Shown: piece by piece, positions 34,579-47,275 of the stretch
Layout of the letters: each line of letters begins with the position of its first letter
How positions within the stretch are numbered: position 1 is the first letter of the stretch
NCBI GenBank assembly: GCA_036023115.1
Contig: JAYKKT010000074.1
Coordinates: 5,901,501 to 5,965,500 of the forward strand
Origin: Brasenia schreberi
Taxonomy: Eukaryota > Streptophyta > Magnoliopsida > Nymphaeales > Cabombaceae
DNA: 64,000 nucleotides
Reading direction: 5' to 3'
Translations under genes and position numbers: made by a program
The notes under the pieces: generated by a model
Databases searched by the model: none
What the model was told of the DNA's origin: nothing
The model's input: the letters and a program-made list of their open reading frames with translations, nothing else

Positions 34579-36348
34579 CTTTCTTTTTCACCTCAACCAC
34601 CCACCAAGAACAAGCAAAAGAACAAAACCACCCACACAGAGAGATACAGAGAGAGGGGCGGGGGGCAGTTATAAGGAAAGATGCAGCGAGAAGAAAAGGA
34701 AACAGTCTTAAAGTGGTAGAAGGAGACCCTCGCGATAGAGAGAGAGAGAGAGTCAGAGTGAGGACTCTCCTCGATCAGATCTTCTCCGTCTGCGGCTGCC
34801 GCTGAAATACCTCGCCCTCTTGCTTTGACCTTTCTCTTCCATTGCTGCGCACGACCACCGAAGCTTAGGGATACCGACCACAACCCCAAATCTTTCTCCT
34901 TTTATTCTTCTGATAACCAAAATTAATAATTGAGAGAAACCCAAGAGCGAAACTGTCATTGAACTTTTTTTTACACGGAAAAGAGAAGATGGGACAATCT
35001 TTGCAGGTCAAAGTAAATAAAGCGCGCCCAGTTTTCCACGGAATTTGTTGCCGGACGACCTTTGTTTGTCGCCGAGCACGCCCCCCAAGGAAACACTTTC
35101 CCAAACCGCCCCTGCGCCCACCTCGATCCCATCAAACCTGGGCTCGACCATTTCTCCTTTTGTTTTCTTCCTCAAAAATAAACCCACCACTCTCATATGG
35201 GTTCGAGCAACCCTTTGACCGTGCTTTTCCTTTTCTCTTTTCCCTCCTCCAGCCTCGCCTCTTTGACTACGAGCCGGTGACCGATCTCGAACGAAGACCA
35301 AACCAACTTTCCTTTGGGTTTTCGTTTCACCCTAAACATGGAAGGCGACGACGAAGCGTGGCCGTTTTATTAAATCCGTGACGTTTCACGTGATTGCGAT
35401 GGCACCCACACGCCACCGATTGCTTGAATATGACATTTAATCCGGGAGATGGCATTTAATATCACGAACTTGGTCACGTTCTGGTGGAATTTAATTCGGG
35501 AAAGCTAATCAGACTCACGAACTTCATCACGTTTCCATATTAAACAAACTTGTTTTTCTAATTTAGAGCAGGATACGGCGTTCTTTTGGACAGTTGACAA
35601 ATTTACTTAGCTGTCGATATTATTTGGTTCACTATATGTATATAAATATATGTGTGTGTGTGAGAGAGAGAGAGAGAAACAGAATTAGGTGCCCAATAAA
35701 ACAAGCGAGTGAGGAAGAGGAAGGGGACAGGCTCTTCAGTACGATACTCGAGATTCAACCTTTCCCTTGAAGAAATAGATTTTCTATATTCTCGAAAAAG
35801 TAAAAGAAAGAAAAAGGAAGAACGAGAAATTTTGAGCACCACCCAACCTCTCACTCTCTCACACACACAGGGGCCGGCGAGGAAAGGAGAGTGGGAAAGG
35901 GAATCCTGTGTTTGGCGTTGTTTGGCAAGGAAGCAAAGACGGGGAAATCGGGATGAGGTTGTCATGGTGGGACAAGGAGGGGAAAGAGTGGGGGCCGAAC
36001 GGCGTTGGCAAACAGCGACTAGTCAGATCACTGAATCATTTGTATGATTTGAATCGTTTATCCGTATACCAAAACATTGTCAACTTGTACTTTTGAGCGT
36101 TTCCCATTAAAAGAATTGAAGAAGAGATGGTGGCGTCTTCATTCCTCCTTCTGACTGTCGATAATCCTGGATTATGGAGCTGGAGCTGGCAATTGTTGGG
36201 TCCGATGAAGATGTGCCCACATGGATGCAGTATGGAATCCAATTCAATTGAATGTTGCATAATCAGATCCAAACTCAAAGTCGGGATTGGATTACAAAAT
36301 CCATGCAAAGAAGCTAATCAGGTTTGGATTTGGGTTTCATCATACATG
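34579..36348. other. WAV3-type promoter and intergenic DNA
   Basis: 34600-34760 includes a (GA)n run at 34737-34752, which is CT-rich leader or promoter in the gene's sense. Microsatellites (TG)n(AG)n lie at 35650-35680. Open frames here on both strands are purine/pyrimidine-biased and look fortuitous. No second gene sharing the promoter was recognised. Confidence 0.45.
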
Positions 36349-36843
36349 CTACCGACCTTCAAACAACTCGTCGAATATGGGCTTCCACGCGAATTGCTCG
36401 AAAGTATTCATATAGCCAAGTCGTACCGGGGCGAGCTTTTTTGTTCGTTCGAGATTCTGGATTTCAAGCAGAGACTCGCGCGAGAGGCCTTGGTTGATGT
36501 TGACCGGACCCACTTGAACCTTAAATGTTCTTGGTGTAGTTGCTCCATATTCAAATATATCAGCCAGTAGGGCCCAAATTAACAGGGGGCTCGGATCAGA
36601 TTGCAGGGATGGGCCCGACCCGCTTTGGCGAAACCTGGTATATCTTGTACATCCTTTCCTTTTTTCCCCACTCACCCAAGCTTCGCTGTCATGATGGTGC
36701 CAGCATGATAATATCGTGCTGGTCCCACCAATGTCGTTTTCCAATAGGCGAAAGCAATAATACATGACACATATTGATCCGCATAAAGGATCCCGCACGG
36801 TGCTATTGTACATGACCACCCACCAACGTTTTCCGTCTACCAT
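36349..36843 (-). other. Unrecognised 164-codon open frame
   Basis: The longest unassigned stop-free frame in the central window. Its second half (VNINQGLSRESLLEIQNLE, then MNTFEQFAWKPIFDELF) has ordinary protein-like composition, while the first half does not. I recognise no family, and no splice partner or promoter was found. It may be an exon relic or a fragment of a transposon or captured sequence. Coding status is doubtful. Confidence 0.25.
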
Positions 36844-36928
36844 GAACTGGTTAAAACGGACCCGATACCTGTTGGTAGATTTGGATCTGAATTCGGATCC
36901 TGTTGTGCAGAGAAAAGGATCTTAAAGC

Positions 36929-37080
36929 CAAGCAAATGGTGGGAGTGAAACCTAGCTGCTTCTAGGCATTGATGGTAAGGGGTTCGATTCCTACCATTTG
37001 CTCTTCCTCGCCAGATAGTTGAAGGTCTTAGTATTTGAGTGTGCCTTCCTTGCTTGAGAATTATACTAATGAAACCCAAA
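36929..37080 (+). mobile_element. SINE-like tRNA-derived relic
   Basis: A B-box-like ggttcgattcc at 36980-36990 follows an A-box-like tagctgcttctagg. The block is bracketed by agcaaatggt and accatttgct, a 10-bp inverted pair resembling an acceptor stem. No anticodon arm or proper D-arm spacing is present, so a working tRNA gene is unlikely. Confidence 0.45.
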
Positions 37081-37742
37081 ATCAGGCTTTTCCCTGATTT
37101 GATCAATCTTGATGTGAATTTTAGGTCCCAATCCCATACAATCATGGGTTTTCTAATGAATTTGGACCTTTTTTCCCAGTGGCGGGTGAGGCGGCCGCCT
37201 CACCTCACCAATGAATAGGTTCACCACTGCTCTGAGTATCAAAAGTCGAGTTCATTATGCTAGAGTCCGCACCATTTTAACACACTTTTGTTCAGCATTG
37301 ATGCATGTTAGCATGAATCTGCATCTTCATTTTCTTAATAATCTTTCAGTTTCATCTTCACATGCTTTATGATTTTCCCCGTCGGTCAAGCCGTCGTGCT
37401 TAGTTACAAAGGTGGTTCCATTTGACATTCTAATCCTGCCTGATTAGTGCTAATCAAGAAATTACTTCAATTAATAAGATGGACGTGCAGAAGTATTTGA
37501 AGCCAAAGTGGGATTCCTATGGAGAGATGCAAGAAGAAGAGTTCACATAAACGCCAAGGTTAGTTTAGTCACCTTGATGTGGACTTGAGGGGTTGGATGT
37601 TTGACTGCGCCACTGGAGTAACAGCTCAACATCAAAAAGTCCATGCCTTAAGCGTCATCCTAATCTAAATATTTGACCGTGTACAAACTAGTCTAGTTTT
37701 TCAGCCACCATCACATTCAACTTAAAATTCAATCGTTGAAGA

Positions 37743-38013
37743 ATATATATATTTATATATATATAGAGAGAGAGAGAGAGAGAAAAGGAGAGATTGGTTT
37801 ATGCACTGATGTTTTTCGCTAATGTTTGATCATTTGGTTAATTTTTTAAGTTATACTTAATCTAGATTCTTTGATCCCCGCATTTCCTTATACAGTGTGA
37901 TTTGCTTGTTGCATCCTTGAAAATATCGATATACATGTTACTTCACATTTTTGCTTTTGTTTTTCAATTAAAAGATATATATATATATAATATAGAAAGC
38001 ATATTAAACATAC

Positions 38014-38046
<33 letters not shown>
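37743..38046. repeat. Two compound (AT)n(AG)n microsatellites
   Basis: Tracts at 37743-37784 and 38013-38046 both run AT units into AG units, with unremarkable AT-rich DNA between. Confidence 0.9.
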
Positions 38047-38123
38047 TTTTAAATCTATAATGTTTTACGGGTTCTAATAGTGTATAAATACCTCTATAAG
38101 TCTACCATTGAATTAAATAATTA

Positions 38124-38312
38124 AACAACAACAACAACTAAGCCTTTTCCCATACTAGACGGGGTCGGCTACATGGATTCTTTGTTTCCATATATCCCTA
38201 TTGTGTGTCATGTTAGCAGTTAACTCACAATAAGCTAGATCATTCTTTATTGTTTCTTTCCAACACTTTTGTGGTCATCCTAACTCTTTTAATACTTTTC
38301 AAATTTAGTTTT
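38124..38312 (-). mobile_element. RTE LINE fragment, 3' end only
   Basis: Read on the minus strand, this is the last about 190 bp of the RTE family seen at 52274-55305 and 61515-63204, ending in the same 3' sequence and a (GTT)n tail. It is severely 5'-truncated, as is common for LINEs. Confidence 0.85.
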
Positions 38313-39540
38313 AAACGAAATTTTAAGAGTGCATTGAGCGAATAAATTCAACTATCGGTGGGAGATCGTGTCAACAGGTTAGCCTTCATTTTCTCTTCGG
38401 GTCAAAAGCCGACCTTGACAATACATGTTTGTTTTCCAGGCCCACTTTTCAAAACCCAAACCTAATTCGATCACGTTGTGGTCGACACAACCCGACCCTA
38501 CTACAACCTGATTTATCCGTGCGGTTCAAATTGGGTCTGGGTCTGATCCAATAGTCCCCGCCTGAACCTGACTTTCGCTTGGTTGCTTCGGTTGGTCTAA
38601 GACCCAGATTTTCGGGTTTTTTAATCACCACCCTGGTTAGTTGGCCGGAGAATTTCGAAATTTCAGGGGACAAAGTGCGGCTATATTTGCCTTCTAGTGG
38701 AGAAAATATAATAAAATATTATATATCTTTTAGTAGCAAAGTGTGAATCCATTTATCCAATCATTGCTAAATTCAAAGGCCTAAAGCCTAGAATAAGGTT
38801 GCTTTGTCTTTGTTTCTAATATATTTGACAAGCAGGAAATGAAAATTACAGTTCACCAAAATTTATAATATTCAAAGAGCGAGCAGCGCAGCCTGACTTT
38901 GTTGACAAACACTTAAATTCAGCCAAATTGCGCCCACATACTAACTTCAGCTAAAAGCTTAAGTCGGCTGATGTTAAGTGGGACCATCCAATATAGTTTA
39001 AAAAGAAAAGGAAGTAATATACATATCTGTATATGTATGGAGAGAGAATATGAGCTCCTAAATATTACTTGATCATTATCATCCTTTTTATGATCAATCA
39101 AATGGTGGTGATCAAAGTACTTATCTCGTATTGTGCATTAAATGACATTGATCTTTATGCCGATGTTGATTAGCGATTTTATCGGTATCATTGATGCAAT
39201 CCCAAAAATAATACAAATTATCTAATAGAGTTTGGAATGACGTCTTACAACTCTCAAATTTTATATATATATATAAGACAAAGCATGCAAACTACTTATA
39301 TATGCATGAATAATTGAGATTGGAGAACAGAAGAGAGCACTTAAGTACTAAACAAAAATAAAATGCATTTTGTTACTTTTTTATTTTCAATCTACTTGTT
39401 TTGAATGGAGTTTATTTTCATCCTCCAATTTTGGTATGAATATCCTTCTTTTGATATTGACATACAACTCAATTTGTATGGTCTATACTATTGTGCATAT
39501 CATCTCGTAGAGTTTGGTATAAGATGGTGTCTAATAACTT

Positions 39541-39576
<36 letters not shown>

Positions 39577-39800
39577 GTGTGTGTACGCGTGCATGTAAGT
39601 TGGCATCTGGAGATGACAGATCGGGAAATGTATTCTCTTGTGGCATAATTTGGCGTGGAGTGGAATAGATAGTGGCTTGGCTATGTTGTGCAACTGCAAC
39701 CAACAATTTTCTTTTGGTGTTGTTTTCTTCGGGAGGCGTGCAACCAAAATGTTGCCAATTTGTTAAGAGTATTTACCTTTATTCCCATTATAATGAAAGA
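38313..39800. other. Intergenic, no gene recognised
   Basis: 38400-38680 has aacccgac and gggtctgggtct wording typical of decayed transposon ends. A (TA)n tract passing into (TG)n lies at 39546-39583. Nothing else identified. Confidence 0.4.
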
Positions 39801-39988
39801 AATAGCCCACGGTTATGCTACGTGCTTTGAACTGCTTTACACAAATTCATCCGTCTGAACATTTATTACGTAAGGGAACTTTGAAGTAGGGTAAAATAGC
39901 CCACGGTTATGCTATGGACTTTGTATTGCAGTACACAAATTCAACCGTCTGAACGTTTCTTTTAATCTTCCAAGTGCTTTGTATTACA
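39801..39988. repeat. 94-bp tandem duplication
   Basis: Both copies (39801-39894 and 39895-39988) begin aatagcccacggttatgcta and share ctttg, acacaaattca and ccgtctgaac at the same offsets. They have diverged at scattered positions. Confidence 0.85.
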
Positions 39989-41212
39989 GTCCACCATTAC
40001 ATCCTGCTTGCCATATGAGACTTAGAGAGAGAGAGAGAGAGAGGAGGAGGATTTATGGGGATTGGTGGAAGGTACATAAGGATGCAAATACTCGAGTGGG
40101 GAAGATGATCCTGATATCAAAAGCGCCTGCCTACTCTGCTTTTTATAAAGCGAATCATCGGTTTCGGTTAGCCTGGAACCATATCCGAACCGGTTCCAGT
40201 TACTGTTCTGAAATCACCAGATTCTATACGGTTTCGGTAGTCTGAAATCATCCAGAACCAGTAATTTTATTAAGAAAATTTTAAAATATAAAAAAATACC
40301 GAAACCAAACTGGATGGTCTTCGATTTCGGGTCCGATTCAATTTCGATTGGAACCGCAGAGCCGGTGAGAAACCAGCCACGCCTACTGTGACTTGTTTCG
40401 TTGCTAAAAATATAAATATCAGTTGAAACAATTGAATGCCCCAACGTCGAACTTATCTAATGAGCTAAAAATATAAACATTTTAATGGCTTTAGATAGAC
40501 CTCAGCAAGCAGTACCTCTTGATCATGACGATGATGATAATGAAGGCGAGTAAGAAATTAGCTTTAATTAGAAAAGCAAATGACCCTTTCAAGGGTTAGC
40601 ATGATCCTAACCCCCCCCCCACCCCCTCCCCCCCCCAAAAAAAACTGAATGAATAAATATAGCTCTTGAATTTAACCGTGAGCTATATTTCACGTTGTCG
40701 AGTCGGATCACATTCAGGGCGTAGATTAAACATGGAACGAGCTGTGCCGAGCATAGCCGAACCGATCAACGTGCGGCTTGGTATGACCAAACTAAGAACT
40801 TCTTATTGTTAGTACAAATTAACATAATGAGAATGTCATTTTGATGATATATCTCATCTCTTTGGGACCATAGTGCTTCATCATCACAAACATGGCGTCA
40901 AAAGGTATATATGCTTTTGACTGCAACCCCTCCAAGCATGGAACCCACACGAGTAAAGAGTAAATATTCTCATTGTTGGTGACATATCTCTCTATTACTT
41001 TTTAAAGCTATCCCCAATAATCAATCACAACCCTCACCAAACCTACATCTACATTTTTATCGTGTCGGGAATCATGTCAAACAGGTAATCCTCAACAATC
41101 TTTTTTTATTTTATTGTCACAATGAATTCAATAAGGGCCTGTTTGCATCGCAGATCTTTACGGAACTGAAGAATTAAATTTTCCATAATTATAGGTCCCG
41201 ATGTGTATCAAA
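39989..41212. other. Intergenic, no gene recognised
   Basis: A GA run lies at 40025-40042. 40155-40385 is ggtttcgg/gaaccgg-rich repetitive text like that at 6400-6600. A near-homopolymer C tract lies at 40611-40636, followed by A8. Confidence 0.4.
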
Positions 41213-41325
41213 CCAAAACCAAGCCTTCTCCTATACTAAATTATAAGTCAATTGTCCGACAAACTTTTACGCTAGCTATATCCAACCTAATGCAATCCTC
41301 TTCCTTTACTTGAGTTCTCTTCGAG
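41213..41325 (-). mobile_element. Decayed RTE-ended mini-element
   Basis: On the minus strand it runs from caagtaaaggaagaggattg and cattaggttgg (5' head) through gtaaaagtttgtcgg to atttagtataggagaaggct followed by a ggttttggtttg tail. This is the same head-and-tail plan as the 166-bp element at 17588-17753. Confidence 0.55.
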
Positions 41326-41639
41326 TATCTCTTTGCCTTTCTCTGTTCTGTCAGATAAGAACTAAAGGCTAAACACTGTCATCGCAATGGTAATTAAGCA
41401 TCTGATGCTTGCATGGTGGCAAGCGTTGTGCTATGTGGGTCAGTTCAGGTTCTTGGCCCATCCTGCTGGCTGCAGGGGCTCCACATGATACCATCCATTC
41501 AATGCTGGCTTGCAAATTGGATGCTGTTTGTTTGTTTCGTCAATGAAATTTGTGAGCATGGGCCTCAAATCTGGTATTCAATACAGCTGCAACTGCCAGT
41601 TGTGATCACATGGTCATTCAGTTCAAACAATCAATGCTT

Positions 41640-41641
41640 AT

Positions 41642-41678
<37 letters not shown>
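41640..41678. repeat. (AT)n(AG)n microsatellite
   Basis: A short AT run is followed directly by AG units, as elsewhere in the window. Confidence 0.9.
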
Positions 41679-42757
41679 TAAGTTAGAAATGGACATGATC
41701 CGGTTTTCTTATATATATATCATCAATTAGCAATAGCTCGGATTTTGACATTGATAACTCTCGTACAAACTCTATCCAAATACAATCTATCACATAAACG
41801 CAAATCCCATTCACTAATTTATGTAAATCAGGTTCCTCTTACAATTTTTCACCCATACCCGGACCCGATCATGCATATCTCAATTATATCGGGTTGAGCT
41901 TTGTTTAGAATCTGATCCAAATCCAACTTGTGGGAATCCCCAGTTGAGAGGCGGGGCATGAGGGGCCTTTCATATGGTTTTGATGCATGAGATGCTCAGA
42001 AGAAGCTGAAATTCATAGTGGAATCCACTTAGCTCTCAACAATAATTGCTGGGGAACCAACCCCACAAAGCGCTGATCGATCATAAAAATGCTTTTTGTC
42101 CAATCACAAATGTGAGTTGGTGGGCTTCAAGGATAGTTGTGGTGCCTATTGCCTTTTTCTCCTTTCTTTTCTTTATATTGTTTCTTTGGCTCAAAAAGTA
42201 TGGCAAGGTTTGAGCTTAAAGCAAGTTCGGGACCCGCTAAAAAACAACTAAGCCTTCCTTTGCTCATAGTGCGGCTCAACAACCGAGAGGTCAATGACTT
42301 CCATTTTGATTACGTGAATGAACTCCATTATAGAGATTTAAATCCAAACAAATTTGGATCTGGATTTTAGTTATTAACTTCAAATCGGGGCTGAAATCGA
42401 AATCTGAACATACCAAACTAATTTGGACTCCTTATACATTGTATTATTTGCCCACATTATGGGGTGGTTGACGAGCCGAACAAACTAATTATAGGCTGTT
42501 CGAACGAATCTAACTATGTATTGAAACAAGAACGGATCTCACTACATATCCAAAACCTTATGGGCAAATCGAAGAAGCTATACGAGCTCGTTTAAGTCAA
42601 CTGCATCCTATTAGCTGTCACCATCGAAAATCGGAATTGAAGTCTCACTTTTGGACTCAAATCAAATGCAAGTCCAACCCGTTTTTTAGATAAATTACTC
42701 GATCTAGCTTATAGCTTATGTTGAGTTAACTGTTAGCATGACACATGATCAAGCTTT

Positions 42758-43017
42758 ATTAGAAACAAAGAATCCATGTAACCGACTCCATCTAGTATGA
42801 AAAAAAGCTTAACCTTCTCTATGAGTTCATAATAAGAATGAAACAAGTCGGAGGTATGCATGTGTGTCCTAACAAAGGTAGAAACCGAAACTCTTATAGA
42901 AAAAACAAAATAAAACTCCTAAATTGAAGATTTATCCGTGCATGACTGGTTATAAGCCCACATAAAGGAGAAGGATTACATTACACAGTCAATAACTAAA
43001 GTAAAACTTAATCAAAT
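42758..43017 (+). mobile_element. Possible RTE-type end fragments
   Basis: 42775-42812 reads agaaacaaagaatccatgta, then ccgactccatctagtatg, the RTE 3' end. 42948-43015 has aagcccacataaaggag with ggattacatta, like the 5' head seen at 17595. Their order (tail before head) suggests two different decayed copies rather than one element. Confidence 0.45.
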
Positions 43018-43719
43018 CTTTTATTAAGAGAACCATCTTTAGTCGTATCTCATCTGAACTCCAAAGTAAAGTGTGCTTGTGGAAGAACATTACTAGAACA
43101 AATAACATGATAGGAAGTCCATCTCCTGTTGCACCTTTAACCAACTCCACTTAATGTAGTAAAAAGCAATGTTAAGAAATAACTAAGATTAAGAAAAGCT
43201 GAGCTCCTTTCTCTCAAAAAGGTTATCCTTTGTAGTGTTAAAAAATTGAAAGGAAACAGAAGCTCCACTCAAGTGTCAGAATGAAGAATGTTTTTCTTTT
43301 CGTTTTCTTCCCAATATCACACGGCACCCATGATCTGTGGGGTAGCCCTAGAGATGGAGGGCAATGATGCTTTCATGCCCAATACACTCCTTGATGTGAC
43401 TTGCTCTTATATATGATGCAGCTTTCATATATATCTTTTTCCTTCAGGAAATTTCTGTCCAAATGCAAACGCACCCAAAATAAAATGTGAAAGCATATCG
43501 GAACTCTATCTTGCCCATGCCGAAGTGTACCCGATGGATTGGCTTAAACTTAATATTATAGATAGAATCTCATGAATAATTTATCAAAGGCTATTTGATA
43601 TGATACCCAAATCCAAATCCAAAATGAAATGGAATCTATCAGACAATCAATCCCATATGGAAAACTCATCTGTTTAGATGTTTGAATCCCCTGACATTAG
43701 TGTCAGGTACTCGCCACCT

Positions 43720-43850
43720 AACTTGGATTAGCCACAATAGGTACAATTAACTCTCAGAGCTATGCCACTGGGGTTCGAACCCCGTCTTTAGATACTGGTA
43801 ATTTGTGTCTGGCCAAGACCCAGACCCGACCTCAGCCCTTTTCTCGTACC
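43720..43850 (+). mobile_element. SINE-like tRNA-derived relic
   Basis: A strong B-box gggttcgaaccccg occurs at 43772-43785 after an A-box-like ttggattagcc. No complete cloverleaf could be drawn. Confidence 0.4.
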
Positions 43851-44149
43851 TTCTCACCGGAACTCCGTTGGGCCGTCTCTCCAATCTTAAACCACCCTAA
43901 CCTTATCGTTCGTTTTATCATCTCTTAAATGTCGCATTAGCCTTTCTTATATTAACTTCATTACAGATATGATACTCTTATGAAACATCTTCTGTGCATG
44001 GTAGGTTGACACTTTGGTTCCAGTTGATGCGAGAGAAGGTCACCTAAAATTCTGAGAAAAGGACGGCCACTTTTGGTTGATCAATTCAGGTTTATGCTAT
44101 TCTTCACTCCAAAATTGCTACAGAATTCAATTCTCTTGATGAAAACCAT

Positions 44150-44345
44150 CAACGCTTGGTTGGTTCAATTGGTTCTGCACTCTCTCATTTAAGTGAAGGT
44201 CTCGAGTTCGAACATTGTGAATGGAGAAAACCAGTCATGGGAGAGCTTCGCCGCCATAGTTGGCGGATCCAGCTCGAACCAGATTCGATTCCTGAACCCG
44301 TCCTCTGTATGTTGGTTAAGACAATCAATGCGCATTTCTAAATGT
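44150..44345 (+). mobile_element. SINE-like tRNA-derived relic
   Basis: The block starts with gttggttcaattggttctg (A-box-like) and has ctcgagttcgaac (B-box-like) about 45 bp later, spacing like tRNA-derived SINE heads. It ends before A/T-rich DNA without a clean poly(A). Confidence 0.45.
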
Positions 44346-45500
44346 TCCTCTAAGCTTTATTAACAATTCTAATTCACACACCAGTGGTGAAAGTAAATTC
44401 TTACTATAGATTGGGGAGATCTTCTTTTACTTTTCAATGTGTTATTTCACGTTCACAAAGCATTTATATTTTCTTATATATATTGTAGAAACTTTTCATC
44501 ATGTCTCATCCCGTCCTAAAGTGGATCTGTCACTGTACACTCCGGCACCTTGCTAAGGCTGACAGAGTGATGGCCTTATGGACGGAGTTTTGTACATGGT
44601 TATTTCAACTATTGCAAAAGCAATGGCTCTCAGTAACTTAATTTTTTCCTTCTTTTTTTCCTTAAAGAAAAGGAAACTTTTTTTTGAGTCCTTTTCTTGG
44701 AAAGGCCCTTTGGTTGGAACGATGAACGGAAACTTGTTTGCATCGATTTCTCACGTAAAACCTGTAAAATCGAGATTGACCATTCTCGATATCCAAATCC
44801 ACGAAAAATGATTTAAAGTCAAAGCAATGCACTGAACTAAAACATGAGAAAAACATACGAAAATCAGATCTAGACCAAAAAAATTACCCCTTGATTGTGT
44901 TCTTCTTAAAAGTCATCCGTTATATGAGCATAAGAGAACTTTGAAGTAGGTCAGCAAGGAGGGATCGTTCAAAACCATTATGTGCCTCAAGCACTAATGA
45001 TGGCCACTCTCCCTTGTGGTGGTAAAAGGCCAACCTTTTGAATGCGTGGTCAAATTTTAAAGTTACTTGGGTCCCATCCTCATCTTGCACAAGTGATTCA
45101 TACAGACTTTAGCTTTTCGTAGTCAATGGCCTGAAACTTCATTGATTTGCTTGGTACATCAACTTGTGGCAAAGACCATTTTATATTTTTTTATTTACTT
45201 ATTTCATTATTAAGGTCAACCATATTTTACCTTTTAAGGCAAAATCCAAGTCTCAGTTTCATAAAGAAACTAGAAAAAAAAAATATTACTGCCCGATTTG
45301 GATCCAGGTAGGTCTTAGTCCGAACCCGACTTGCTCGGAATTCTGATACCGGAACCAGATTTGAGTCCTATTAGAATCACTATGAGAAGAATCATGCATA
45401 GATTGTTTTAGGAAGAGACTTATTCTTTTATATGACTTCAATACCTGCAATTGCTAATGTTCTCTAATGGTAACAGTGTGTGAATGAGGTTTCCCTTATC
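44346..45500. other. Intergenic, no gene recognised
   Basis: 44515-44580 repeats the gtggatctgtcactg wording seen near 2805, marking the edge of an unidentified dispersed repeat. No coding evidence. Confidence 0.4.
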
Positions 45501-45650
45501 CAGGGCTCGTATGGCTCGTCGCCTTGTCGATAACCTGACTGCTTGAGTTGAATCCCCGGGCTTTGGCTAGGGGGGCGACTCGAAAGAACCTTCATAGTAA
45601 AGGTCTCGAGTTCGGTACCCGGGGTATGCATATGGTCTCTCTAACTCTAG
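45501..45650 (+). mobile_element. Possible SINE-like relic
   Basis: ggtctcgagttcggtacccg is B-box-like and is followed by tgcatatggtctctc. An A-box-like gcttgagttgaatcc lies upstream at a less typical distance. Weak call. Confidence 0.3.
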
Positions 45651-46634
45651 CTTAGACTGCAAACAGTGAAAGGCATTTGGGCCACCTGCTCTTATAGAAC
45701 CGAATGAAATCAAAACCAAGCTAGAGATGAGAGTGCACGAGCCAAAGGGAATTATGAACCAGAGACACTTTTTTCTTCTTTTTGAGTTCTGGATCTGCCT
45801 ACTCTAGCATGTTGATGATAGTGGGTATGCTTTTAATGGATTGACCCATTAAAGTCCACCATGTGTTTGCTGAATGTGTGTTGATTCAAAGCCAAAGTTG
45901 CTCCACTTAAAGTCAGTTCTAAGTGCAGTGGGTTTAGTATGACTTCAGTTTCAAGATACAATTGAAGTATGCCAACTTGGTCCTAATCTTGGCATGCCTG
46001 TTGCACTAAATATACTCAACTGGTAGCCATAATTTAACAAGGATAAACCTCCTTGACTCGATGGCAAGAAACGGATAGGGAGCGTTCGGGTCGAGATGGA
46101 AGTGGGTGCGTGTGGGAGCGATATGGACTTAATGACATGTACTGTGTACGGGTGTTTGGTGCAAGTATTTGAATCCAGAGATCTGGACCTGGTTTCAAAT
46201 GAATGTGTTTGATCCAAAAAGGGCTCGGACTGAACGAGTCCTGGTTCAGACTAAATAGCGTTTGCTAACGTAGTCTTCTTTTTTACTGATTATTATTCAC
46301 CATTTATTATGAAACAATGGTATGTATCACACTGCTAATTATAAAACTGATCATATGATCAAACTGGAAGGTTTTTCATTTCTTCTTTACGAAAACAAAA
46401 CAACCAGTTTTGCAGGTAAAGCAACAATTACTGTATTTTGTTATGGTGCCTTTAATGCACATAGCATTGCTCATTGCTTGGCTAATTCTGTCTCGTGTTG
46501 AACACAACACGGCTTGTGTGACAAGTCTCACGGTAATATACCTATGTCTGGCTCATGTAGTTTAGTTCAGACATGTATATTTATTTGTGAAATATGCTAA
46601 CCTAATTAATTATATTGGTAGATCGAATTAGGAA

Positions 46635-47275
46635 AGGCAACAGAGCAGTGCGGAGTGGGTTTTCACTCCACCAGCCCCATCCTAGAGTCCTCTTTATACA
46701 CCCCCATCCTGCCCTGCCCTGCCCTGCTATGTGGGTCTTGAGGATCAAACCTGCACCCACCCCTCACTCTTTTGTTACAATCCGGCCTCGTCCCACTTCA
46801 ATCAATAGAAATGTTTTTTAAGGAAAAATATTTAATAAAATACAAAACCTTTTTTTATGATAAAAATATTAAACTAGAAGTTATTATGTATATATATACT
46901 TATAGGCATATGCTTATAAATATATATACTATATAAGCATGTAAAATACTTAGATATATACATAAATTGGTATATACAAATTCAAACAAATGTCAATCAT
47001 GAATATTTGAGATTTGAAATTTAAAAAATAAAATATTTATAAATATACTTACAAAAAAGTACACATACCTTTTACTTTTTTAAAGATTTGTTGACTCCTA
47101 AGTGTACTAGCATATTCTAAGTTCCTTTTTTTTTCTCTCTCTCTATACATACACCCCACCCGGACTGCGATCTTTCCTCCCTTAACCCGTCCCGTGATGG
47201 AGCGGGCTTCTTTTCTTTGAGAATCCTCCCCCACATGGGGCGTGGGGCAGGGCGGGTAGGAATTGCCATCCCTGT
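46635..47275. mobile_element. Possible non-autonomous transposon relic with GC-rich ends
   Basis: A C-rich left part with gccctgccctgccctgc (46710-46726) and a right part ending ggcgggtaggaattgccatc (47253-47272) frame an AT-rich core. Ends with ggtaggaattgccatccctg are common on plant hAT-like non-autonomous elements, but I could not match terminal inverted repeats confidently. Confidence 0.3.

Noticed and set aside
34301..34711. 136-codon plus-strand frame
   Set aside because: Mirror of WAV3-type exon 1 on the opposite strand; the minus strand has the family protein and splice site.
35008..36096. Several frames of 60-140 codons between 35.0 and 36.1 kb
   Set aside because: Biased Arg/Glu/Lys or Ser/Leu composition from purine/pyrimidine runs, on both strands at once, with no family resemblance.
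36932..37003. Possible tRNA gene (10-bp outer stem and B-box)
   Set aside because: No anticodon arm, D-arm or correct spacing can be drawn, so it is listed only as a SINE-like relic.
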